Part shown: one piece after another, positions 29,876 through 39,364 of the stretch
Numbering within the stretch: the stretch's first letter is position 1
Layout: every line of letters starts with the position of its first letter
DNA from: Chara braunii
Lineage: Eukaryota > Streptophyta > Charophyceae > Charales > Characeae
Reading direction: 5' to 3'
Assembly (NCBI GenBank): GCA_003427395.1
Contig: BFEA01000248.1
Span: 1,289,954 to 1,342,348 of the forward strand
Length of the DNA stretch: 52,395 bases
Translations under genes and position numbers: made by a program
Notes under the pieces: model-generated
Seen by the model: only the letters and a program-made list of their open reading frames with translations
Told to the model about the DNA's origin: nothing
Databases searched by the model: none

Positions 29876-30712
29876 GTCAAGCATGTTCCATAAGATTGGA
29901 TGGCCTGGCCGCAGTGTTTTAATTCTGAACTGCATGGAGAATCAGACAAGTTCCATAAGATTGGATGGTCTTATTGCTCTAAATTGTAAGGGTTTGACTG
30001 TGGTTGACTTTTCAGGGGCCAAACCTGTACCATAAGATTGGAGGGTTTGGTTGCCATGTTTGGTTGGGGTTTGTTCTGTTTCTTTTGTTTCGGATCGAGG
30101 GGGTCTGGGCAAGTCCATAAGATTGGACGGCTCAGCCTCTTCCTGTTTTATTCTGGGGGGATAATTCTTGCTGGGGACAAGGTATGTCCACAAGATTGAA
30201 CGGCTTTGGACTCATGCCGCACACAGTCTGATCAGAGAGAAACGAACCTGGCAGAGGACCAGACATGTTCCATAAGATTGGATGGTCTAGCCCAATGCCT
30301 CGCACATGCTAGAACCCAAAATGTTAAAATTTGGCTATACTTTATACTATTCTATCTCTGAACAGGCTAGTCAGGCACGGGTTCCATAAGATTGGATGGC
30401 CTGGCTATAGCTTATCATGAAATGAAGAGAGTATAACTAAGAGTATAACTAAGAGTATAACTGAAGGTAACCTTGGGCAGGTTGGACCTTGTTTCTAAGA
30501 TGAACGGCTCAGTCCTACGTCCAGTGTTTGAACACTAAGTTCAAAGCGGTATATATATTTTGGATATTAAACAGTTCAGGGCGACTAAGCTTTGCTTCTA
30601 AGATGAACGGCTTAGTCATATGCCCAAAAGAAGAGAGAAGTAGTTGTGCAACCTGTTCGTGTATACTTGATGTATGAGTCAGGCATGTTCCATAAGATTG
30701 GATGGCCTGACT
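29876..30712. repeat. D1 array 2: ten hairpins with constant loop
   Basis: Units centred on CCATAAGATTGGATGG (or CTAAGATGAACGG) recur about every 67-120 bp. Stems: AGAC/GTCT (29944), CCAAACC/GGTTTGG (30019), CTGGGC/GCTCAG (30105), CCAGAC/GTCTAG (30259), GTCAGGC/GCCTGGC (30370), GACTAAGC/GCTTAGTC (30583), AGTCAGGC/GCCTGACT (30677). Copies near 30185 and 30484 pair less well. The loop is constant while the stem changes on both sides together. Confidence 0.8.
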
Positions 30713-31029
30713 TTACGCCTTATGAAAGTTGGGTAGAAATGAGTAACTTACTAAGAAGACACGAACTATTGTTTGTTGAGTTGACTTGGGGCTGGTGAGA
30801 GTACTTACCTTTGTGGTTGGCATTGCATGTGGCTGAGGAAGATCACTACTTGGTCTGAGTTTCAGTTTGACAGATAGTTGCTTTAGAGGTTCGCCACGTG
30901 CTAGAGCGATAGAAGTTAGTTTCAATTCCTGCAATTTCTGAGCTAAGTTTTTTTACTTAGATCAATTATCGTATTTTCTGGGATCTTTTGTTATATTTGG
31001 CTTTGTATAAATTTTGGTAAGCTACTTTC

Positions 31030-31330
31030 TCAACGGGAAGCGCTGCCGAAATTTCTGCAAATTCAAGGAGTTAGTCAAATTTTGACTTGTCAAAGTTCAA
31101 CTTGTCTAAAGTTTATATATGACTTAGTAAAAATCTGGAAAGTTTTTTTTTCTAAAGGGAGTGCTGCCCAATTTTTTGCTAATTCAGGGAGTTAGACAAA
31201 ATTGGGCTTTGGAAAGTCAAAGACTATTTCTTGTTTATTGTTTGGGCTGATACAAATTCTGAAAAGACACTTTTCCTACAGGAAGCGCTGCCGAATTTTT
31301 TTTAGTTTAAAGGAGTTAAGTTATATTTTG
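31030..31330. repeat. D1 array 3: 120 bp tandem units
   Basis: Three units with GGGAAGCGCTGCCGAA, GGGAGTGCTGCCCAAT and AGGAAGCGCTGCCGAA at about 31035, 31157 and 31280. Each is followed by a GGAGTTAG stretch and an AGTCAAATTTTGACT-like palindrome in the first. D2 has five such units at 43955-44460. Confidence 0.75.
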
Positions 31331-32315
31331 ACAGGTGGTGATTCTGGCAACCCAACCTGAATAGGGGAGGTTCTGCCATTAGTCTACCTTTGCTTTGGGC
31401 ACTGGCTTAGAGGTAGACTTAGACGTAGTTGGCAGATAATCTTGAGTGAGAATGTGCTATGGAGGTTTATCCCCCATATGCTGAAGAGTAAGCTTGGGCA
31501 TTGACCTGGTTTATGGTACAGGCCGTTCTTGGACATTCGATTCAGGACTTAAACTAGATTCAGCCTGGTCCTACAAGGATCATCTTCTGCAATCACTGAT
31601 AACAGGTCGGTTGCCGATTCGTCGGTTTACGATTCTACCCCAATTCACTCCTGCCACTCAACCTAAAGGCTTTAGCCTTGTGATTGAACTGTTTTGTTGT
31701 GTTTTCACCCGGACTTTATTGAATGGCCATCCAACAAAAGTACTGAGTATTTATTTAAAAGTTGCACGAGTGAGGCTTGTATGGCTAAAGCGAGGGGTAT
31801 GAGTGCAAGGAATGGTTGAAGTTGACCCCGTGTAGTGCGTGGACTTCTGGATGAATTTTTGATGTGATTGCAGGTATGGTTGTGGTTTGGCCTCTGGATG
31901 TGACTGCCTGTGATTACACACATATACGGCTGAGAGGAGTCCCACTGTGACTGTGAGAAGTGATCGTCCTATATAAATAAGCCTTATGTATATATTTATA
32001 TGTGCCTTGGGCATGCGCACAACTTATTGTGATCGTGCGCAAGGGCTAGCCAGATTATGGCTTGAGAGAAAAAGGGAGATCCCCTTTTATCCTTTGCTTC
32101 TTAGAGATTTTTATGGTCGGACGTTGGTCCTGGGCCGGGATTCAAGGTCCTTGGCCAGGACATCGGAAGCCCTAGACTCTGCAGGGAAGGAATCTGCCCC
32201 CGTGCAGAGCCTATTTGCCCCACTCTGCATAGAGTGCAGAAGAGGGTGTGCGGTTTTCAATCGCGCTTGGCGGTTGTCCAGCGTCGAGAGATTAACCCTC
32301 AAGGCGCATGTCAGC

Positions 32316-32331
32316 CGACACTTGAGTGTCG
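32316..32331. repeat. Conserved D hairpin CGACACTTGAGTGTCG
   Basis: A 7 bp stem with TG loop; D2 carries CGACACTCAAGTGTCG at 42877-42892. It lies about 130 bp downstream (D sense) of the TATA-like position. Confidence 0.7.
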
Positions 32332-32786
32332 AATGCGACCCTCGAGATTAACGAGGACCGCATGATTATGGGCACTACATAGTACGCTATCATTGCGACT
32401 GCTTGCATACATTTGCATTGCGAGTCGATATGAGTTAGCCCTGCGTCCGCGCGGTTTCATATCAAGGGGGCACGCTACGCCTACCCGATTTCCGCATCGG
32501 AGAGTTATGGGTTGGTTACCGAAGGGCTAGGAGCGTTGTCGCGTTGTTTGTGTTGTATCGTGTCGTATGTGCGTGTGTGTGCGCTTTATTTTTGTGTTCG
32601 TGAAGTGGTGTGCGCGTGGTGTGTGGGATGCGTCCTAGTCGACCGACGTCGGACCGCGCTTGGGACTTCAGCCCCCCAAGATGTCGGTTCGCGTGCGGTC
32701 CTGATAGGCGTATTACCGCGCGTACGCCCTATGCTACAGCGAACGAGAAACGCCCTCGGCTGGTCCACCTCTGCGATTGCAACTGA

Positions 32787-33053
32787 TTAGCTTTCGTACT
32801 GTGGACTGGTAGCTCGGCGGGGATACGCCCACCGAAGGGAGGTGACAACTCCCGTAAGGTAGAGATAAGTTGTGCCTCGCGTAGGCCCTATCCTGTCGTA
32901 GGGGCTTGCGAGAGGTATGGCTGGCGCACTCGGCCGGAGCGGCCTAAGGAAGCTCCATTTGTGTGTCCGTGACGAGGTTGGTCCAACCCCTGCGTGACGC
33001 GGCCGAGAGGGTCCCGCGCTGCCACGTGCGGTGCCGGGCCGATGCGCTCGACA
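32787..33053 (-). other. Open frame at the D1 5' end, conserved in D2
   Basis: The minus reading contains GTARGSAGPSRPRHAGVG, PLRPSAPAIPL and YPRRATSPQYES. D2 keeps nearly the same frame at 42144-42420. DNA identity is high here, so frame conservation alone does not prove coding. It would lie upstream of the TATA-like motif, which argues against a standard gene. Confidence 0.25.
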
Positions 33054-33060
33054 CCTCAGC

Positions 33061-33558
33061 TTTGTCACCGAGGTCGACGAAGTGGACGATTCGGTGTGAG
33101 AGGGGGAATCGATGATTGGGTCGAGACAGGGATAGAAGGTAGTCAGGATACAAAGAGGGGATAGTATGGAGAACATCGTCCCGTAGGGACCCATAATCTT
33201 CCACAGCGGGAAAGGTCCCCGAGATAATGCAATACAACTCCATATGGTTGTATTGTCTCCACGCGACGCTGAAAAGGAGGATGTTGAGAGGGAAGGAGGG
33301 AGAACAGTGGGGAAAGACTGTACATAGAAGTCGCACGGCGAAATGATGACAAAACAGTTGGTTAGCGAAGATATGGTAATTTAGGGGGAATTCAATGTGG
33401 GGGAGAGGGGAGAAAGAGAGGTAATCAAGGGGGCGGCGGAAGACGGGACGAGGACGGAACGTCCGGGCCGGGAGGAGGACGGGAATGAAGCGCAGAGGGG
33501 GCGAATGAGGGAGATGGTGCGAGGGAACGATGGTGCAGGCGGGAGGTTGCTGCGCCAT
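33061..33558 (-). pseudogene. Gypsy accessory ORF, piece c (element I), cut by D1
   Basis: A copy of 12292-12762. It has RRPLDYLSFSPLPHIEFPLN, FCHHFAVRLLCTVFPH, SPSFPLNILLFSVAW, NHMELYC and EDYGSLRD, running to DLGDKAE where D1 begins. TE-3 lies 74 bp upstream. Substitutions relative to element II are mostly conservative, which suggests selection on protein before decay; this is judged by eye, not measured. Confidence 0.5.
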
Positions 33559-34016
33559 CGTATTGACTGGCGGCGTCCAAGGGAACTTCGGGATTCAAAG
33601 CGGATCCCCCGAATGGCAGGCAACGCTCCAGCCTATGAAACACCCGCGGACGCGTCCGCGGGGTCCAGCTCGGATGGCGGCCGTATATACGGCCTCGTCC
33701 GCGGCCGACCTGGTCCGCGCCGTGGATGCGAATTTACTATATTTTTCCTGAATTAAATAATGGGTAAAAAAAAAAAAAAAGGGGTTGTAAGGATTTTTAA
33801 TCCCTAGAACCCCATATTTGTTTTTCTTGAAAAAAGATAAGTTTTTAGAATTATTAAAAATAAAAAACAGAAAAGGTGGAGAAGAGAAATTCAAAACAAA
33901 ATTAAAAAAAGAGTTTTTTTGGGGGGGAGGGATTTTTGGTTAGCAGTTTTTTGTATTCTTCTTTTTTACGTTTTTTTTTTTTTTTTTGTATATTTCGAAT
34001 GGAAAATATATATATA

Positions 34017-34802
34017 CATGGTTACCAGCCTGTACGTATGGAGACCCTCAGGCCAACCTCCGTACGTTTGGGCGTTTGGGGTCCCGTTCGGGGGCCGAGC
34101 CCCTCCGAACCTGAAGAGGTTTGAACCCCGCCAAAAAATTATTCGGGACCTAAACATTACTATTTTTTCTTGATTTGTTTTTTGTGAGCTCTCTATGATG
34201 TAAGGTACATGCCGTTAAATTTTGAGATCATTTTGCTTAGCCAAAACAAAAAGAAAAATCGCCAAAGATGGCGGTGTCAAAACGTGCTCACCCACTCACT
34301 ATTTTGTTTTTTTTTCTCTTTTCTCTTTTTGTTTTCACTTTGTTTCGGGGCCCAAATAATTTTATTATGTTTTTATATTTTTTTTACGAGTTGTGTATCA
34401 TGTGAGATACACATATATTAATTTTCGGGGAATTTGACTAATCCAAAACAAAATGAAAAATCTCCAAAGATGGAGGTGTTTAAAACGTGCCCGCCCGCAC
34501 ACTGATTTTAATTCTCTCCCCAAATTAGTTATTTCTATTAACTTTTTTTGTTTTCCGTATTTTATTTTTATTTCAAATTTGGTAACGAATTTGGATGTCA
34601 CTTGGAGGCAATTGTTGTTCAGTTTATCTTTCTGCATAACATATATTTTTTTTCAAATTGTTTGGACGACTTTGCTTTTTTTTGTCTTTTTTCTTTTTTG
34701 GTCCGCGTTCGGCCCGAACGGCCGAACGTGTCTACAGGGGGGCCCGGACGTTCGAGCGTTCGGGTTCGGGCATTCGGCCCATCCCGAACGTTGGCAACCT
34801 CG

Positions 34803-34803
<1 letters not shown>
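34017..34803. mobile_element. TE-4: small TIR element nested in TE-3
   Basis: TATATATATACATGGTTACCA on the left and TGGCAACC, CGTATATATATATA on the right form an inverted pair, with a TA-rich target on both sides. Ends are rich in CGAACG/CGTTCG and CGTACG motifs. Inside is a ~200 bp direct repeat. No ORF is credible. Boundaries are approximate because the flank is itself TA repeat. Confidence 0.5.
34140..34510. repeat. ~200 bp direct repeat with hairpin in TE-4
   Basis: Unit 1 holds CCAAAACAAAAAGAAAAATC, then CGCCAAAGATGGCG and AAAACGTGCTCACCC. Unit 2 holds CCAAAACAAAATGAAAAATC, then CTCCAAAGATGGAG and AAAACGTGCCCGCCC. The hairpin stem changes G-C to T-A while the AAGA loop stays. Confidence 0.75.
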
Positions 34804-34834
<31 letters not shown>

Positions 34835-34861
34835 TTTCGAGGCCTTTTAATATTTGTGTGT

Positions 34862-34931
<70 letters not shown>

Positions 34932-35536
34932 NNNNNNNNNNNNNNNNNNNNNNNNNNNNNNNNNNNNNNNNNNNNNNNNNNNNNNNNNNNNNNNNNNNNN
35001 NNNNNNNNNNNNNNNNNNNNNNNNNNNNNNNNNNNNNNNNNNNNNNNNNNNNNNNNNNNNNNNNNNNNNNNNNNNNNNNNNNNNNNNNNNNNNNNNNNNN
35101 NNNNNNNNNNNNNNNNNNNNNNNNNNNNNNNNNNNNNNNNNNNNNNNNNNNNNNNNNNNNNNNNNNNNNNNNNNNNNNNNNNNNNNNNNNNNNNNNNNNN
35201 NNNNNNNNNNNNNNNNNNNNNNNNNNNNNNNNNNNNNNNNNNNNNNNNNNNNNNNNNNNNNNNNNNNNNNNNNNNNNNNNNNNNNNNNNNNNNNNNNNNN
35301 NNNNNNNNNNNNNNNNNNNNNNNNNNNNNNNNNNNNNNNNNNNNNNNNNNNNNNNNNNNNNNNNNNNNNNNNNNNNNNNNNNNNNNNNNNNNNNNNNNNN
35401 NNNNNNNNNNNNNNNNNNNNNNNNNNNNNNNNNNNNNNNNNNNNNNNNNNNNNNNNNNNNNNNNNNNNNNNNNNNNNNNNNNNNNNNNNNNNNNNNNNNN
35501 NNNNNNNNNNNNNNNNNNNNNNNNNNNNNNNNNNNN
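34932..35536. other. Assembly gap (605 N)
   Basis: It follows a (GT)n run starting near 34865 in TE-3. As with the first gap, assembly failed at a dinucleotide array. Confidence 0.95.
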
Positions 35537-35737
35537 TTTTTTTGAAATACCTTCACTCACCCACCCCCCCCCCATAAAATTAGTTTTTTTTTATTTTTTT
35601 TTGTTTGAGGGGATGGGGCTGGGGATGCGTCACCCCATGGCGCTTCCCGAATCCCGAACCCGCCTTCCCACTGGCCGCTATGCGGCCGCGGACTTGGCCG
35701 TGGATGGCCGCCGCCGAGGGGGATTCATAGGTTCCAG

Positions 35738-36318
35738 CTGGATGAGCCTCCCGGGGCTCGGGTGCAAGCGCCTCTTCTTCCTCTTTCGAAGTCGACCGGG
35801 CTTTCGATTCTTCTTCCTCTGACAACCCCGCAATGGCTATGCATCCAGGGTCATCGTCCGACGGTACTTCCCCGTTCTCCTGATGAGCCTTCCAGAATTC
35901 GCCAAAGTCGGAGTTATCCGGCGTGAGCTCATTAAGGTCCCAAAAACACCAAGCCGCGGGGTCGTGATCGCTCAAAGTACTGACCAAAGTCCTCTGGGTA
36001 GTTCATCCAAATTATAGTTGGCGTCAACTTCCTCTCCAAAGTTACGGGTTCAGCCTGACCTTGGTCGCTCGGATTGAAATAGATGATGTCCGTCGACAAA
36101 TCGTCGACGAGTTGAGACAAGAACGTGAGGAGTTCGTAGGAGATTGTTGCTTGACCGCCCTTAGCGATTTCCCCACATAGAAGTCCTACCAACGTGCCGC
36201 CGGTTGCCGCCTCCTCTGGCCACAGCTGCGCTAGCACCACTGATATCTCGTTATGGTGTTCCAACTCCCAATTACTGTAATATCGTGACCAGTGGCATTT
36301 CACCGTAAGCATACACAC
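35738..36318 (-). pseudogene. Gypsy accessory ORF, piece b (element I)
   Basis: A copy of 13861-14413. It has MCMLTVKCHWSRYYSN, GTLVGLLCGEIAKGG, ELLTFLSQLVDDLSTDII, a frameshift near 35960, then SDHDPAAWCFWDLNEL and an acidic Ser/Glu-rich end. It starts just after TGTCAG and TGTGTGTATG, parallel to the TTAG site in element II, so a splice acceptor is possible. Upstream, 36467-36330 reads MNRFSTFSLPSDLP and TLEIHPAS, also present in element II. Unknown family. Confidence 0.5.
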
Positions 36319-36571
36319 ACTGACAATTCAATCCACTTACGGATGTAGGCTGGACTGAAAGGAGGGATTGAAGCAGGATGAATTTCCAAGGTGAGGAGGG
36401 GATCGGCCCAAGATGGCCAGATAGTTGGAAGGTCGGAGGGGAGAGAGAAGGTAGAGAAGCGATTCATCGGCGTTCTGTGTAGGGATGGAGATGGGGACGC
36501 GGGCGAGCAGAATGATCAGTGGCGCTAGTTCGAAGACAGAAGGTATCGATACACTTGGTCCCCACTACCTG

Positions 36572-36949
36572 TCATCCTGCCCAAGCCAGTCGCTGCCACC
36601 AATCAGCCACCAACGCCTGCCCCCACTCGTAAAAACTAGTCACCACAGCATCGCGTCGCTGCACGCCAATGGTACACAGATCGTCGCAGAAGGCCACGAT
36701 CACCGTCACGTCACTCTGAGTAGGCCGTGAGAAGCGTTCAAACCCTGACGCTTCTGCCAAGATGACTGCTGAACCCCGATCGGTCGATATCGTTACTTCT
36801 ACGGCGGCGCACCAGGCTCCGTGACTGAAGAGCTGTGCAAATCGGAGAAGATTAGGGCTGAGACGACGGTGGGCGACTTCGCGAAACTGCAGCGAGGCTC
36901 GAGGTTGAAGAAGCTGGGGTGGAAGAACCGGCTCAATGACAAAACTCAT
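36572..36949 (-). pseudogene. Gypsy accessory ORF, piece a (element I)
   Basis: It starts MSFVIEPVLPPQLLQP and carries LLRFAQLFSHGAWCAAVEV, STDRGSAVILAEA, RFSRPTQSDVTVIVAF and CTIGVQRRDAVVTSFYEWG. It closely parallels 14582-15046. A donor-like AG/GTAGTG at 36568 and an acceptor-like CTACACAG ending at 36475 bracket a possible 94 bp intron. Function unknown. Confidence 0.5.
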
Positions 36950-37036
36950 AGCGAAGGCGAAGGGGAGGTAGAGTCAGATGAAAGAAGGAAGCAAGTTCTT
37001 CGTCTACGCTGGAGGAAGAAGTGGGAGATGGATTAG

Positions 37037-37808
37037 GGTTCTCAGAAGGAGGAAGGGGACGAAGTAGGAGGTATGGCGGATAATGGGAAGAGAGCTATGG
37101 CTTGCGCTGGCCTCAGGCACGATGCGCACCGTGTTGGCTCCGTTAGGACCGAGTTCCACTACGAGGAAACAGCCAGAGAACTAGGGAGCGAGTTTCCGGT
37201 CGCGTCCACATTTACGTACCTGCACCAGGTCCCCTAGTTTATATTGGTGTTGTGGGCCTGCATTCCAGTTCCGGGCCTCGTAGCTACGGAGCTGTCTACC
37301 GTGGGCCAGTTCGGTCATTTTCTGTCTTTTCCGGGCTAGCTTAGGGACAACTCTTTCGATTTAATCTACATAGCTTTTTTTCGGCAATTTTCGAGATACC
37401 CCGATTATCGACACATGGAATGCTAGTGGTCCGAAGCTGAAAGGGGGTGAATCCCGTGGACTCATGAGGGGTCGCTCGATGGATCCCGATGATTTGGTAG
37501 ACAATCTCGGACCAAGGACGCATGTCATTAGTCGCTAAATTTTTGTGGAGAGTAGTCTTAATCATTCGGTTCACATTTTCGGCCAACCCGTTCGATTGGG
37601 AGACATGGGGAGCGGTGTGTCGGAGAGTAACGCCACGACGCATCAGTAATTCCTCTACCTCAACTTTGAATTGAGAACCATTATCGGTTAAAATTTCTTC
37701 GGTATCTAGATGGGTATTGAGGAATCGATTAATGTATGTAGCTATCTCTGAGGCCGTTCTGGTTCGCAGAAGGGGCCCGAGAAAGGCAACGATGATGGGG
37801 TGTGCCAA
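37037..37808 (-). pseudogene. Integrase C-terminal half (element I), joined to LTR-C
   Basis: The reading 37757-37341 has TASEIATYINRFLNTHLDTE, LTDNGSQF (second catalytic Asp) and QSNGLAENVNRMIK (catalytic Glu), then HESTGFTPFQL. The C-terminal domain follows in broken frames to about 37040. The first catalytic Asp, zinc fingers and all upstream pol and gag are missing. The frame joins LTR-C sequence at about 37757-37764 instead. Confidence 0.75.
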
Positions 37809-38875
37809 GGATTTTTAGAAAATTGAGTGCGGGGACCCAGATGGAACTGAAATCCCCCGTGTTGGTCCGACTGTAGTAAGAAGAAGATCCGTTGCCACGC
37901 GGGTTTTAAGGGAGAAAAAGGCGAGCGCGAGACTCGCACCTATGGGACCAACGAGCCATCGCCCTTCGTTTTGTGTGAAAGGGGGCGGATATACACGTCG
38001 TATTTCGTTTTCGTATGAGGTCGTGTCGGCCCGCGCTACACCACTCCGAGTTCAACGTGGAGGGCCTCAACCGAGTGGCATTTTCCTAATGTCCGTCCTC
38101 GCCTCGTGTGCGATAGTGAAACCCCTTGGTCTGATAACGCTCGATGCGACGACAATCGCTGCACAGAGTATTAGACCAATGAGGCTCCACTGCCGCCCAT
38201 GGGGCGACGATCAGTTCGTTAAAAGGTAATTACAACAAATATGGCAGAAAGTGTGTATCGATGATAACAAAACTCAACGCCCTCCGACCTTGGGAACGGC
38301 TTCTCGTACGTCCCACTCACATACACGTGTCCTTTCCTCGTTGTACGGGAAGGGGCGCGGCAAGGGCACGAAACGTTGGCGCCCGGTCGGGTTGGAGCCG
38401 TTAGTCCACATGGTGACATGGCAACAAAGGTAAGCACAAATCTTAATCATACATCATGCGTCTGTCAATCCAGGCAACCAGATCATTCAATCGCTCAACC
38501 AATCATCCCTTCAATCATGCTACAAGAAAACATGCAATCACGACTCACTGCATGCATATATCAAAGCGAGAGAAACAAGGTTACCATAATTCATCCATTA
38601 TGACATGTCACGACCGGAGAAGGGAGAGTAGGGACACTGACTAGGAGGGAGAAATAAATAGAAAGCAATCACAGAATGTTAGGTGATCTTGCCCAGAGAT
38701 GTTATGGCTTAATCGATCAAAAACTCACATTCGAAGATACAACTTTGGAATAGAACGGAGAGAGACCACTGTTGTCATAAAATTCCACCATGGCCCTGGG
38801 CCATGCACTCACTCACTTCCGACTCGAACGTCTCACTTGCACTGATGATCCCGACTGTCACGTGCCAAGTTGGTC
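37764..38875 (-). mobile_element. LTR-C, 5' LTR of element I (truncated)
   Basis: It matches LTR-A and LTR-B from GATGGGGTGTGCCAAGGAT to GATCCCGACTGTCACGTGCCA. The last ~40 bp next to the expected primer site are missing, and the LTR joins mid-integrase. The outer end also stops short of the CTACAGTCA end seen in LTR-0. Confidence 0.65.
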
Positions 38876-39157
38876 GCCTTTATTACAAATAACAGAAGTT
38901 CAGAAGAGGCCGGGGACCTCACAATTCAACCCGGATGAACATACTAGGGCCATTACCCAGCTTCGGAGAACTGGAAACCGGGTCCTGTGTCCCATTTTCT
39001 CACTCTGTTATCTCAAAAGAAGCTTCTCAAAAAAATTCCCCTGAAGAGCAGTGAAAAGGTATGAATATCTGTCCAGCAACCTAAAACGATTTCAAATAAA
39101 TTTTCGAGCGTGAAGCACCAAAGCTGAGATATCAGCTATCCCTATGGGATAGTAATC
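38876..39157. other. Unassigned sequence with one LINE-type 3' motif
   Basis: ACTGGAAACCGGGTCCTGTGTCCCAT-type sequence at 38970-38995 is a degraded copy of the LINE 3' hairpin. A perfect 17 bp palindrome CTATCCC-TAT-GGGATAG lies at 39136-39152. No gene is seen. Confidence 0.45.
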
Positions 39158-39364
39158 TTAAACCACCAGTACTTGGCCCATACATCGGCCACGGGCCGTT
39201 GCCGTTAACGCTACTCAAAGTTCGGGCTTCGGGGTACCGGACCTCAATGGCTGGAAACGCCAGCCAAAAAAATTCGAAACGGTACCCTGCGCTTCGACAA
39301 AAATTGGCGCGCAGAGGGATTCCTGGCTCGACAACGATAGTTGGGCCAAGTACTGGTGGTTTAA
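39158..39364. mobile_element. 207 bp MITE with TTAA ends
   Basis: TTAA at 39158-39161 is followed by ACCACCAGTACTTGGCCCA. The exact inverted complement ends at 39360, followed by TTAA at 39361-39364. A 19 bp perfect TIR plus TTAA fits a piggyBac-like or Kolobok-like MITE by target site. The 170 bp interior has no ORF. Confidence 0.75.

Larger units (their letters stand above)
26133..33053 (-). mobile_element. D1: 6.9 kb hairpin-array element (giant LTR or TIR type)
   Basis: An insertion into the accessory ORF of element I: the left flank matches element II up to about 12255 and the right flank resumes at 33061. In minus orientation it starts TGTCGAGCGC and ends GCGCCGACA, so TG...CA with a short inverted terminal repeat. 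The D2 element (42137 to ~48500) is a diverged inverted copy; 400 bp at this end match at roughly 88% by eye. It contains at least three tandem arrays (hairpins near 27800-28260, hairpins at 29876-30712, 120 bp units at 31035-31300). No RT, transposase or other domain was recognised. Confidence 0.65.
33632..35731. mobile_element. TE-3: microsatellite-bearing TIR element, nested, with N gap
   Basis: Ends are CCTATGAAACACCC and GGGGGATTCATAGG, inverted, flanked by CTCCAG (33626-33631) and TTCCAG (35732-35737). The subterminal signature is the palindrome CCGCGGAC/GTCCGCGG on both sides. Inside are the family hairpin at 33780-33815, A-rich sequence, the nested element TE-4, (GT)n running into 605 N, and a T-rich right arm with GGGGATGGGGCTGGGG. 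It is the same family as TE-2 by terminal sequence and plan. No transposase visible. Confidence 0.7.

Noticed and set aside
29876-30712. A CRISPR-like array
   Set aside because: Units are hairpins with variable stems and irregular spacing, not identical repeats with unique spacers, and the context is eukaryotic.
34658-35822. Very long frames across the second N gap
   Set aside because: Same reason: N run plus dinucleotide repeat within TE-3.
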